From contig JARVJZ010000005.1 in NCBI GenBank assembly GCA_029775855.1, positions 62,001 through 126,000 of the forward strand: DNA of 64,000 nucleotides, in the 5' to 3' direction. Origin of the DNA: Nitrososphaeria archaeon. Lineage in GTDB: Archaea; Thermoproteota; Nitrososphaeria; Nitrososphaerales; JAAOZN01. The notes beneath the pieces are model-generated. The model was not told where the DNA came from. It saw only the letters and a list, made by a program, of their open reading frames with translations, and did not search any database. A program made the translations under genes and the position numbers. Below are positions 7,897 through 15,299 of the stretch, piece after piece (position 1 is the stretch's first letter; every line of letters begins with the position of its first letter).

Positions 7897-9303
7897 TTAT
7901 TCAAAACTCCACTCCCTTACATCAACGAACCTACCAGCTATCGCAGCGGCTGCAGCCATCATTGGGCTGACTAGATGTGTCCTACCGCCCGCACCCTGTC
8001 TTCCTTCGAAGTTTCTGTTAGATGTGCTAGCGCACCGCTCACCAGGAGCCAAGATGTCTTGATTCATACCTAAGCACATGCTGCACCCAGATTCACGCCA
8101 CTCAAATCCAGCTTCTCGAAAGATCTTAGCCAAACCACGCTCTTCGGCTTCACGCTTTACCGTCTGCGAGCCAGGAACCACCATGGCTCTAACCCCAGAT
8201 GCTACTCTCCTACCTTTGACAACCTTCGCCGCAGCCTCTAAATCACTCAGCCTAGCGTTTGTGCACGAGCCTATAAACACCCTATCAACCTTAATCTCTG
8301 TAATAGGTGTTCCAGGTTTAAGCCCCATGTATTCTAGTGCCCGCTCAACAGCCTTCCTCTCAACCGGATCTTCGAAGCTATCTGGATGTGGCACAACATC
8401 AGTCACATCTACCGCCATCGCCGGTGTGGTCCCCCAAGTAACTTGGGGGGCTACTATGTGTGCATCTATTTTGACGGTTTTATCGAAGGATGCGCCTTGG
8501 TCGGTTTTAAGGCTTCTCCAGTATTCTGCTGCTTCTTCAAATGCGTTATTCTTAGGCGCATACCTTCTCCCTCTAAGATATGTGATGGTCTTCTCGTCTG
8601 GTGCCACAAGCCCGCATCTTGCCCCTGCTTCTATGCTCATGTTGCAGAGCGTCATTCTTTCATCCATGTTGAAGCCTTCTACTGTATCCCCTCTGTATTC
8701 GATTGCGTAGCCACTACCACCACTTACACCAATCTTCCTAATCATATACAACGCTAGATCTTTAGCTGACACACCCCTACTTAGAGAACCAGAAATGTTA
8801 ACCTCCATAACCTTAGGTTTCTCAACCCAGACACACTGCGTAGCAAGCACATGCTCCACCTCACTCGTGCCTATGCCAAACGCCAAAGCACCAAAAGCGC
8901 CATGTGTAGATGTATGGCTGTCTCCACAAACTATAGTCAAACCTGGAAGCGTCAAACCTAGCTCCGGCCCTATCACGTGAACTATTCCGTTGTAGGGGCT
9001 TGATAAATCGAATAGTGTGATTCCAAACTCTGCGCAGTTCTTTTCTAAGGTTGCGATTTGTACCGCAGCAAGCTGATCTGAGACTGGCAGTAAGCGGCTT
9101 GTTGTTGGTATGTTATGGTCCATAGTTGCGAACGTTAGTTCTGGTCTTCTCACCTTGCGTTTAGCTAACCTCAGACCCTCGAATGCTTGGGGTGATGTGA
9201 CTTCATGTATGTAGTGTCTATCTACATAGAGTAAAGCCGGCTTCCCCTCTTCTTGATAGATAACGTGTTCATCCCAGATCTTTTCAAAAAGTGTTTTTGC
9301 CAT
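7897..9303 (-). CDS. leuC: 3-isopropylmalate dehydratase large subunit, bacterial type
   Basis: 468 residues, an aconitase-family protein. Iron-sulfur ligands are visible in [16 protein letters not shown] near residue 345 and [11 protein letters not shown] near 405; the active-site text [19 protein letters not shown] is near 135. The length and wording ([12 protein letters not shown] start, ATMDHNIPT) match the bacterial LeuC class of about 466 residues rather than the archaeal class of about 420. No leuA or leuB lies in the window. Upstream is an inverted repeat that probably controls the leuCD pair. Confidence 0.94.
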   Translation of the reverse strand: MAKTLFEKIWDEHVIYQEEGKPALLYVDRHYIHEVTSPQAFEGLRLAKRKVRRPELTFATMDHNIPTTSRLLPVSDQLAAVQIATLEKNCAEFGITLFDLSSPYNGIVHVIGPELGLTLPGLTIVCGDSHTSTHGAFGALAFGIGTSEVEHVLATQCVWVEKPKVMEVNISGSLSRGVSAKDLALYMIRKIGVSGGSGYAIEYRGDTVEGFNMDERMTLCNMSIEAGARCGLVAPDEKTITYLRGRRYAPKNNAFEEAAEYWRSLKTDQGASFDKTVKIDAHIVAPQVTWGTTPAMAVDVTDVVPHPDSFEDPVERKAVERALEYMGLKPGTPITEIKVDRVFIGSCTNARLSDLEAAAKVVKGRRVASGVRAMVVPGSQTVKREAEERGLAKIFREAGFEWRESGCSMCLGMNQDILAPGERCASTSNRNFEGRQGAGGRTHLVSPMMAAAAAIAGRFVDVREWSFE

Positions 9304-9323
9304 CCTATTGCCAACCTCTGCCT

Positions 9324-9347
9324 AAAGGTTAATGATAGATAACCTTT
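9324..9347. promoter_or_regulatory. Perfect 8-bp inverted repeat upstream of leuC
   Basis: AAAGGTTA and TAACCTTT flank an 8-base spacer about 20-45 bases before the leuC ATG. The A/T-rich spacer and inner arm positions are where a TATA box for a short-leader leuC transcript would be expected. A regulator bound here would control leuCD, and perhaps the divergent tRNA gene. No regulator gene is adjacent, so the binding protein is unknown. Confidence 0.5.
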
Positions 9348-9402
9348 TTCCTCGGTTTAGCAGAAACCTATTTAGCCACATTTTTGTTTGGAGAAGGTGG
9401 TA

Positions 9403-9500
9403 GCCGGGGTAGCTCAGCCTGGTTAGAGCGCCAGCCTCCACATAATAGGGCGTCACTCATAATCTGGAGGTCGCGGGTTCAAAACCCGTCCCCGGCACCA
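9403..9500 (+). tRNA. Elongator tRNA-Met (CAU) with 20-nt noncanonical intron, CCA encoded
   Basis: Acceptor GCCGGGG pairs with CCCCGGC, followed by A73 and an encoded CCA. The D-arm is GCTC...GAGC and the T-arm GCGGG/CCCGT. Read through, the anticodon stem fails, but removing bases 9435-9454 gives CCAGA-CTCATAA-TCTGG, a perfect stem and loop with anticodon CAT. The intron therefore sits between positions 30 and 31 of the anticodon stem. A bulge-helix-bulge supports this: exon CGCC pairs with intron GGCG, leaving three-base bulges around both cut sites. Elongator Met is preferred over tRNA-Ile2 (also CAU) from the GCCGGGG acceptor; the initiator is unlikely. Confidence 0.92.
9435..9454 (+). 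other. tRNA-Met intron at position 30/31
   Basis: The excised segment is CCTCCACATAATAGGGCGTC. Its GGCG pairs with CGCC of the 5' exon to form the four-base central helix of the splicing-endonuclease motif, with bulges AG|C and TC|A. The intron carries a CATAAT that repeats the exon's anticodon text, which can mislead tRNA callers towards a Trp-like CCA reading. Confidence 0.85.
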
Positions 9501-9563
9501 CGTATGAGTAGGTTTGAGTCTTTGATTACTATAGGTTTAATTGGCTGTTTCTGCTAGTGTCCT

Positions 9564-10307
9564 ATGGTGGAGATGGAGATAGAGGTTCGCAGGTATAAGG
9601 ATATTAATCTTAGGGACGGTGTTGTGCTCGACGGCTTCCCTTCAGCTGGGCTTGTAAGCAGCATCTCAGCGAGCTACCTTATAGCAGCCCTAAATTTAGA
9701 CCAGATAGCGGTACTTGACTCACCGCACTTCCCACCCATATCCTTGATCTTTGACGGTAAGCCGAAGTTTCCCGCTAGGATACATGCTTCTGAGAAGCCG
9801 AAGCTCGCTGTATTTTCAGCTGAGTTTACACCATCCCCTCTTTTGGATAGGGCTCTGGGTAAACGGATACTCGCTTGGTCTAAGGATCATTACTGTAGGA
9901 TGATAGTTACGATAGTCGGAAGACCAGTAGAGGAGACTACCTTTACTACAAGCACACACGACGTTATGGCTGTAGGAAGCACTGAGAGGGCTAGGAGGCT
10001 TATAGAGGGTGCGGGGCTAGAGCAGATGAGGCTGGGCATGGTTACGGGCATACCTGGAACACTGCTTAACGAAGGTAGATGGGAGAATTACGATGTGGTT
10101 GCACTTGTGGTTAAAGCTAGGGAGCATATCGCTGATGCAACAGCGGCGGTTAAGGCTCTTTCAGCATTTTGTAAGCTTGTGCCAGATATATCTATAGACC
10201 TCACACCCTTGGCTCAAGAAGCGGAGAAGATAGAGGCTAGGTTGAGGGTTATGAGGAAAGAGGTCGCTGCCGTTCAGCAACCCCTTGGAAGTGACATCTA
10301 CAGGTGA
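9564..10307 (+). CDS. PAC2-family protein (proteasome assembly chaperone-like)
   Basis: 247 residues, ATG start. The N-terminal pattern DGFPSAGLVSSISASYLI and the DSPHFPPISLIFDGKP stretch near residue 50 mark the PAC2 superfamily; VTGIPGTLLNEGRW appears near 165. Archaeal PAC2-like proteins are proposed chaperones of 20S proteasome assembly or relatives that bind other ligands. It begins a three-gene run with an unknown gene and an Hjc-like nuclease, overlapping the next gene by four bases. Confidence 0.85.
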   Translation: MVEMEIEVRRYKDINLRDGVVLDGFPSAGLVSSISASYLIAALNLDQIAVLDSPHFPPISLIFDGKPKFPARIHASEKPKLAVFSAEFTPSPLLDRALGKRILAWSKDHYCRMIVTIVGRPVEETTFTTSTHDVMAVGSTERARRLIEGAGLEQMRLGMVTGIPGTLLNEGRWENYDVVALVVKAREHIADATAAVKALSAFCKLVPDISIDLTPLAQEAEKIEARLRVMRKEVAAVQQPLGSDIYR

Positions 10308-10660
10308 ATATGATGGCGGTTTTCCCAAAGTGGGCTGCTGAGGAGATATCTAAAGCTAATTTTACATATGTCGAGACGGTAAAGTACAGTGGTTATCCTC
10401 TTGACATAGATTCTGAGAAGAAGAGGGTAGATGTTCAGTTTTATGATAGGCTTCCTGATGGTAGGTATATCGCGACCTTGGATGTGCCTGACGCTAAGTT
10501 GTTGGATGGTGTGGAGAAGGCAGAAGTCTATATATTCAGCGTCAAAGTCTATGAAGCTAGCCTCAGCGATAGATTGAAGAAGCTTCTAAGTGAGGAATAT
10601 GGGGTATCTATTGATAAGATGTATAAATTTGAACTCGAGTCTATAGAAAGGATGGATTAA
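10304..10660 (+). CDS. Conserved-looking hypothetical protein, 118 aa
   Basis: I do not recognise this family. The start is either the GTG at 10304, overlapping the PAC2 stop, or the ATG at 10310. The sequence looks globular and mixed alpha/beta, with a basic/acidic helix (SDRLKKLLSEEYG) near the C-terminus, no cysteines, no membrane segment and no known catalytic motif. It is tightly packed between the PAC2 gene and the Hjc-like nuclease (one base to the next start). Co-translation with both is likely; a function cannot be given. Confidence 0.7.
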   Translation: MNMMAVFPKWAAEEISKANFTYVETVKYSGYPLDIDSEKKRVDVQFYDRLPDGRYIATLDVPDAKLLDGVEKAEVYIFSVKVYEASLSDRLKKLLSEEYGVSIDKMYKFELESIERMD

Positions 10661-10661
10661 G

Positions 10662-10946
10662 TTGGTTTCAACCCCATATACTAGGGGTAGGAGCAGAGAA
10701 TACGCTGCACTTAAGATACTTAGAGAGGAGGGTTGGCTGTGTAGCAGAAGTGCAAAGTCTCACAGTCCAGTCGACATCTTTGCTGGTAAAGATGGTAGGT
10801 TGATTTTGATTCAGGTGAAGAGCGGCTCAGCTAAGGTTAGTAAGGGTGAATTATTAGAGTTGAGGGCTTGGGCTGAAGCTTTTGGTGGCGAAGCGGAGGT
10901 GTGGTTCTTTAAGAAGGGTGGTGAAGTAGTTAGAAAAAGGGCTTAG
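10662..10946 (+). CDS. Hjc-like PD-(D/E)xK nuclease, short form
   Basis: 94 residues, TTG start. It shows GRSREYAALKIL at the N-terminus (Glu13), SPVDIFAG (Asp38) and LILIQVKSG (Gln51, Lys53), the order seen in archaeal Holliday-junction resolvase-like nucleases. The usual Glu of ExK is Gln here; QxK variants exist in Mrr-type nucleases, so activity is not excluded. It is shorter than classical Hjc (about 130). A true Hjc may be encoded elsewhere; this could be a paralogue acting on other DNA or RNA structures. It converges on the nitrilase gene with a 17-base overlap. Confidence 0.7.
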   Translation: MVSTPYTRGRSREYAALKILREEGWLCSRSAKSHSPVDIFAGKDGRLILIQVKSGSAKVSKGELLELRAWAEAFGGEAEVWFFKKGGEVVRKRA

Positions 10947-11754
10947 TTAAGGCGCTGTAGAATTTCGGTCTCCTATCCTTGAAGATGTCGTTTAACTCAG
11001 TCAACTTTTTATTTCTTGCTAGCTCAAGGTTTATTTGCGCAGCTTTACATTCTACTTGGTCGTCTGAGGCTGATGCAAGAACCTCCATCTTAGGGCTTAC
11101 GATCTGGCTTCTTCCGATGTATTTAAGATGATAGTTTCCTCGCTTCTCCTCTCCTACTCTATTCGCTGTTACAGTGTATATGTGGTTTTCAAATGAGCGG
11201 GCTAACATAGCTCTTTGGCAGTAGTAGGGTAGCACAAGATTCGAGGGATGAGCTATGATATCAGCACCCTTAAGAGCTAAAACCCTCCATATTTCTGGAA
11301 AGAGCCAATCAAAGCAGATCAGCACACCTAACTTCACACCTTCAACATCATAAACCTTAGGCATTAAGTCCCCTCTGTTGAACAAAATCTTTTCTCTGTT
11401 AAAGAGGTGTATCTTACGATATGAACCCACAAGCCTACCTTTGGAAACAATGACTGCACTGTTATAAACCGCATCTCCAGCCTTTTCAGCCAACCCTGCT
11501 ACGATTGTCTTCTTCTGTCTACCAGATTCTTCTATAAGAGCTCTGCAAGTCTCCCCGTGAGGCACTTCTTCAGCAAAGCGTTTAACCTCTTCTCTATCGA
11601 TAAAGGCGTAGCCTGTGTTGAAGAGTTCTGGAAACACAATTATATCTGCATCAGTGCTTCGAATTAGCGTTAAAGCGTCTTCCACATTAGATTCCACTTC
11701 GCCGAATGTAGGATTCGTCTGGGCATATGCTAACTTTATGACTCTCTCAACCAA
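10930..11754 (-). CDS. Carbon-nitrogen hydrolase (nitrilase superfamily)
   Basis: 274 residues, TTG start. The Glu-Lys-Cys triad is visible: IVFPELFNTG (Glu near 43), YRKIHLF (Lys near 117) and LICFDWLFPE (Cys near 150). The family hydrolyses amides such as omega-amides, N-carbamoyl compounds or nitriles. The F-D-W after Cys recalls N-carbamoylputrescine/beta-ureidopropionase-like amidases, but the substrate cannot be fixed. It is downstream of the glyoxalase-fold gene on the same strand, six bases apart. Confidence 0.88.
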   Translation of the reverse strand: MVERVIKLAYAQTNPTFGEVESNVEDALTLIRSTDADIIVFPELFNTGYAFIDREEVKRFAEEVPHGETCRALIEESGRQKKTIVAGLAEKAGDAVYNSAVIVSKGRLVGSYRKIHLFNREKILFNRGDLMPKVYDVEGVKLGVLICFDWLFPEIWRVLALKGADIIAHPSNLVLPYYCQRAMLARSFENHIYTVTANRVGEEKRGNYHLKYIGRSQIVSPKMEVLASASDDQVECKAAQINLELARNKKLTELNDIFKDRRPKFYSALTKPFF

Positions 11755-11760
11755 AGTAGT

Positions 11761-12138
11761 TCAGCCTTTTTCTATCAGCTCAATCCAGATTCCATTAGGG
11801 TCTTTTATGAAGGCTAGGCGCTTACTTCCGCCTTTTAGCATATAGGGTTCTTTTGCTACTTCAACCCCTTCATTCTTCATCTTCTTGATTGTTGTGTCTA
11901 AGTCTTCTACTTCGAAGGCGAGATGGTCAAGTTGGTCACCTTCTTCATAGCTCTTCTTATCCCGCCAATATGTCAACTCAAGCTCTGTGCTATGTGCCTC
12001 ATCTGTTAGAAAGGCTACTTCAGCATTATTTTCCGGAATCTCTCTGCGCCTAAGCAGTTTAAGCCCAAGACGCTTTGTGTAGAAGGTGATAGTTGCATCC
12101 ATATTCTTGACAGTTATTGAAGTGTGCAGGAACTTCAT
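11761..12138 (-). CDS. Glyoxalase I-fold (VOC) protein, lactoylglutathione lyase-like
   Basis: 125 residues, one vicinal-oxygen-chelate domain made of two beta-alpha-beta-beta-beta modules. Candidate metal ligands are His5 (FLHTSITV), Glu in STELELTYW, His in QLDHLAFEV and Glu in GIWIELIEK. Wording is closest to GloA-type lactoylglutathione lyase. Since archaea mostly lack glutathione, the true thiol or substrate is uncertain. It leads a two-gene unit with the nitrilase-family gene and is divergent from porDABC. Confidence 0.85.
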   Translation of the reverse strand: MKFLHTSITVKNMDATITFYTKRLGLKLLRRREIPENNAEVAFLTDEAHSTELELTYWRDKKSYEEGDQLDHLAFEVEDLDTTIKKMKNEGVEVAKEPYMLKGGSKRLAFIKDPNGIWIELIEKG

Positions 12139-12378
12139 CTTAAATTAAGATAGGAAATTCTCTACACATAAACTTTATCCTCAACCTTCGATTATCTTTG
12201 CATTTACTAGATTTTTATTTGCCTAGTCGTAAAATACCTATAGAAGTCTTGAGTTCAGATTAGATATACAACATTGTTCAAATGCAAGAATCTAATTTTC
12301 AAAATCATATCTCTAGTATTAGTTAAAGAAGTTAAACTTTAAGTATGGTTTCTGCACATAATTAACTAGGCGGCTTCG
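12139..12378. promoter_or_regulatory. Divergent A/T-rich intergenic region (VOC protein / porD)
   Basis: 240 bases without a convincing ORF or RNA. The right end has AGTTAAAGAAGTTAAACTTTAA at about 12322-12343, with two GTTAAA repeats and a TATA-like TTAAACTTTAA some 35 bases before the porD ATG. I see no strong hairpin. It most likely holds the two divergent promoters. Confidence 0.5.
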
Positions 12379-12669
12379 ATGGCGGGTCAAAAGACCAAGA
12401 TATTTGATTATACCGCTTACTCTCTTCCAACCGAAGGTTCTGCAGGGTTTACCGGAAGCTGGAGGTCTAAAAGACCTGTTATAGTCGATGCTAAGTGCAC
12501 GAAGTGCAATTTATGCTGGCTCTACTGCCCAGAAGGCACGATAATCAGAGTTAAAGGTAAAATCCCAATAATAGATCTAACTTACTGCAAGGGTTGCGGC
12601 GTCTGTGCAAACGAGTGCCCCAGCAAAGCCATAAATATGGAGGATGAATCCAAGTGGCTGAGCAAATAG
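12379..12669 (+). CDS. porD: Pyruvate:ferredoxin oxidoreductase delta subunit
   Basis: 96 residues, ATG start, a two-cluster ferredoxin. CTKCNLCWLYCPEG near residue 40 and CKGCGVCANECPSKAI near 70 give the eight cysteines for two 4Fe-4S clusters. It relays electrons between the catalytic subunits and ferredoxin. It is first of four overlapping or abutting por genes. The substrate could be pyruvate or a related 2-oxoacid; the four-subunit layout fits the pyruvate type. Confidence 0.92.
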   Translation: MAGQKTKIFDYTAYSLPTEGSAGFTGSWRSKRPVIVDAKCTKCNLCWLYCPEGTIIRVKGKIPIIDLTYCKGCGVCANECPSKAINMEDESKWLSK

Positions 12670-13820
12670 AGGTCTTAACAGGAAACGCAGCAGCAGCATA
12701 CGCCGTAAAACTCGCCAAGGCTCAAGTCATTGCAGCATACCCAATTACACCACAAACCACATTAGTAGAAAGAATAGCAGACTTCATAACAAAAGGTGAG
12801 TTAAAAGCAGAATATATCAAAGTAGAATCTGAACACTCAGCATTAGCAGCGTGCATAGGCGCATCTCTCGGTGGAGCTAGAGCATTCACAGCGACATCTG
12901 CTCAAGGGCTTCTACTCATGCAGGAGATGCTCTTTTGGGCTGCATATGGTAGGACGCCTATGGTTATGGCTGTAGTCACTAGGGCTATTGCGCCTCCTTG
13001 GAATATGTGGTCTGAGCATACCGATGCTTTGTCTCAGAGGGATAGTGGTTGGATACAGATCTTCTGTCATAACAATCAAGAGGTGCTTGATACAGTTATT
13101 CAAGCGTATAAGATATCTGAGGATAAGCGTGTTATGCTTCCGGTGATGGTGTGTTTTGACGGCTTTGAGATTTCACATACTTCTGAGAATGTTAAGGTTC
13201 CTGAGCAGCGGGATGTAGATGACTTTCTGCCTTCTTATGACAACGACCTAATAGATCCTGAGAAACCTAAGCTTCTGTGGAATGGTGTGTATCCTGATGA
13301 TGCGTTCAAATTTAAGATGCTCTTCTCTGAGGCTGCGCAGAAAAGTAAAGATGTAATAGATGAAGTGCATAAGGAGTTCGACTTAAGATTTGGAAGAAGA
13401 TATAGTGCAATAGAGGTTTACGGTAATCCAGACTCCGAAATAATCTTGATCGCTATGGGCTCAGTAGCTTCTTCAGCAAAAGCGGCTGTAGATGTCTTGA
13501 ATAAAGAAGGTCTACCTATAGGCTTGATAAGAATAAGGCTCTTCAGACCCTTCCCCACGAACGAACTCCAAAAGGCAGTGGAGAGAGCAGAAGCCATCGT
13601 CGTGCTCGACCGAAGCCTATCTTTCACACGCGGAATCTTAAGCACAGAGGTCGCAGCGGCGCTTTACAACGCTAAGCGGAGACCAACGCTCTTCGAATAT
13701 ATAACTGGGTTAGGTGGTGCAGTAGTAAGCCATAGATCGATAGTTGAAGCGGTAAAACACTTACTTCCCAAGATCCGCGAACAGCCTAAAGGTGTGTTAT
13801 GGATGAAAGCGGGAGGCTGA
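12654..13820 (+). CDS. porA: Pyruvate:ferredoxin oxidoreductase alpha subunit
   Basis: 388 residues, GTG start inside the end of porD. It has the pyrimidine-binding domain of a 2-oxoacid:ferredoxin oxidoreductase: AAYPITPQTTLVERIADF near residue 28, then VESEHSALAACIGASLGGARAFTATSAQGL. The C-terminal domain carries RIRLFRPFP. It binds the diphosphate and substrate side together with PorB for CoA-dependent oxidative decarboxylation. Confidence 0.93.
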   Translation: MAEQIEVLTGNAAAAYAVKLAKAQVIAAYPITPQTTLVERIADFITKGELKAEYIKVESEHSALAACIGASLGGARAFTATSAQGLLLMQEMLFWAAYGRTPMVMAVVTRAIAPPWNMWSEHTDALSQRDSGWIQIFCHNNQEVLDTVIQAYKISEDKRVMLPVMVCFDGFEISHTSENVKVPEQRDVDDFLPSYDNDLIDPEKPKLLWNGVYPDDAFKFKMLFSEAAQKSKDVIDEVHKEFDLRFGRRYSAIEVYGNPDSEIILIAMGSVASSAKAAVDVLNKEGLPIGLIRIRLFRPFPTNELQKAVERAEAIVVLDRSLSFTRGILSTEVAAALYNAKRRPTLFEYITGLGGAVVSHRSIVEAVKHLLPKIREQPKGVLWMKAGG

Positions 13821-13827
13821 AATCAAA

Positions 13828-14721
13828 ATGGTCACTATAAACGAGCTTACAGACGACGAGTTCCTGTTAAAGGGGAACTCTTCATGCGCAGGCTGCGGCG
13901 CTACAATGGCTATAAGGTGGGTGCTGAAGATCTTAGGTAAGAACACAGTTCTCGTAATGCCAGCTGGATGTGTCAGCGTCTTCCAAGGCATGTTTCCAGC
14001 AAGCGCCTTTGGGGTTCCTGTAATAGATTCAAGTTTCGGTGCTCAGTCATCGATATCAGCGGGTTTAGCTGCTGCGTATAAGGTCAAAGGTAAGAAGATT
14101 AACATAGTTACGCTAGCTGGCGACGGAGGCACAGGAGACATAGGTTTACACGCAGTGTCGGCAGCTGCGGAAAGAGGTGATGATGTGCTATACATATGTT
14201 ATGATAATGAAGCGTATATGAACACAGGAGTTCAAAGAAGCAGCCTTACACCTTACGGCGCGAAGACTGGCACAAACCCAGAAGGTAAGATGGAGTGGAA
14301 GAAGAACCTACCTCTCATAATGGCTGCACACAACATAACTTATGTTGCAACAGCATCAGTAGGTTTCCCATTCGACTTGATGCGTAAAGTAAAGAAGGCA
14401 GCATCACTATCAGGATTCAGATACATACATATCCTAACACCTTGCCCACCCGGCTGGGGAACTGCTGAAAACCTTGCTGCTGAGTTGGGTAGGCTTGCTG
14501 TGAGATGCGGCATCTTCCCTCTGTTTGAAGTGGAGAAAGGTAAGCTAACCCTACATAAGGTGAGCTCAAGACTCCCAGTATCAAAATATTTTGAGGTTCA
14601 AAGGAGGTTCGAAGGGCTTACAGAAGAGCAGCTAAAATATATTCAGAGCAGAGTTGACGAAGAGTTAGCATATTTAGAGCAGCTGGAGAAGATTACATCA
14701 AAGGTGAGTAAAGCTGAATAA
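13828..14721 (+). CDS. porB: Pyruvate:ferredoxin oxidoreductase beta subunit
   Basis: 297 residues, ATG start. CAGCGATMAIRW near residue 21 supplies cysteines of the proximal 4Fe-4S cluster. LAGDGGTGDIGLHAVSAAAE followed by YDNEAYMNTG is the thiamine-diphosphate motif. The PCPPGW text near 210 is typical of the PorB class. It forms the catalytic centre with PorA; the porC start follows after one base. Confidence 0.94.
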   Translation: MVTINELTDDEFLLKGNSSCAGCGATMAIRWVLKILGKNTVLVMPAGCVSVFQGMFPASAFGVPVIDSSFGAQSSISAGLAAAYKVKGKKINIVTLAGDGGTGDIGLHAVSAAAERGDDVLYICYDNEAYMNTGVQRSSLTPYGAKTGTNPEGKMEWKKNLPLIMAAHNITYVATASVGFPFDLMRKVKKAASLSGFRYIHILTPCPPGWGTAENLAAELGRLAVRCGIFPLFEVEKGKLTLHKVSSRLPVSKYFEVQRRFEGLTEEQLKYIQSRVDEELAYLEQLEKITSKVSKAE

Positions 14722-14722
14722 G

Positions 14723-15280
14723 TTGATTGAACTCAGATTCCACGGCAGAGGGGGGCAAGGAGTAGCTACAGCCGCTGAACTCTTCGTCAGAGCTGCGGCA
14801 TACGAAAATTGGTTCGTTCAATCAACACCATTCTTCGGTGCTGAAAGACGGGGTGCACTGGTTGTAGCCTATGCTAGGGCATCAGATAGCCCCATATGGC
14901 TGCGCGAACCCGTGTATAATCCAGATATTCTAGTCGTATTTGATCAAAGAGCGCTTTCTGAAGCAGGGGTGCTTGATGGTTTGAAGGCGAGGGGTAAGAT
15001 ATTAGTTAACTCCACTCAGAGGCCAGAAGATGTTAAGCCTAATATCGATGGTGATTTTCAAGTGTTTACAGTGGATGCAACTGGTATATCGATGAAGCAT
15101 CTAAAGAGACCTACAGTAAACACAACTCTTTTAGGAGCGCTCGCCTCTATTACAGACTTGATATCTCTGGAAGCCCTTAGGCGTGCGATTCTATACCGCT
15201 TCCCCAAGATCGACATAGAGGCTACTATGAAAGCGGTGGATGAAGCCGCCACTACTGTAGTAGGCACATATTTATCCTAA
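14723..15280 (+). CDS. porC: Pyruvate:ferredoxin oxidoreductase gamma subunit
   Basis: 185 residues, TTG start one base past the porB stop. The start of the protein, IELRFHGRGGQGVATAAELF, is the classic gamma-subunit signature; STPFFGAERRGALVVAYAR follows. The order D-A-B-C differs from the C-D-A-B order of several archaea, but all four parts are present. It completes the complex that links glycolytic pyruvate to acetyl-CoA and reduced ferredoxin. Confidence 0.93.
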   Translation: MIELRFHGRGGQGVATAAELFVRAAAYENWFVQSTPFFGAERRGALVVAYARASDSPIWLREPVYNPDILVVFDQRALSEAGVLDGLKARGKILVNSTQRPEDVKPNIDGDFQVFTVDATGISMKHLKRPTVNTTLLGALASITDLISLEALRRAILYRFPKIDIEATMKAVDEAATTVVGTYLS

Positions 15281-15299
15281 TTCAATTTAGGGTTATAGT

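Noticed and set aside
8078-8757. Plus-strand ORFs of 210 and 123 residues
   Set aside because: They are antisense shadows of leuC, which has full catalytic motifs; their translations are low-complexity Ser/Thr/Pro or Cys/His text.
9403-9500. tRNA-Trp (CCA anticodon) with a canonical 37/38 intron
   Set aside because: The CCA reading leaves a mismatch in the anticodon stem and a poor loop, while excision at 30/31 gives a perfect CAU tRNA and a proper bulge-helix-bulge.
12139-12378. A small RNA gene or hidden ORF in the largest intergenic gap
   Set aside because: I found no stable hairpin, box C/D pattern or clean reading frame; promoters explain the A/T-rich text.
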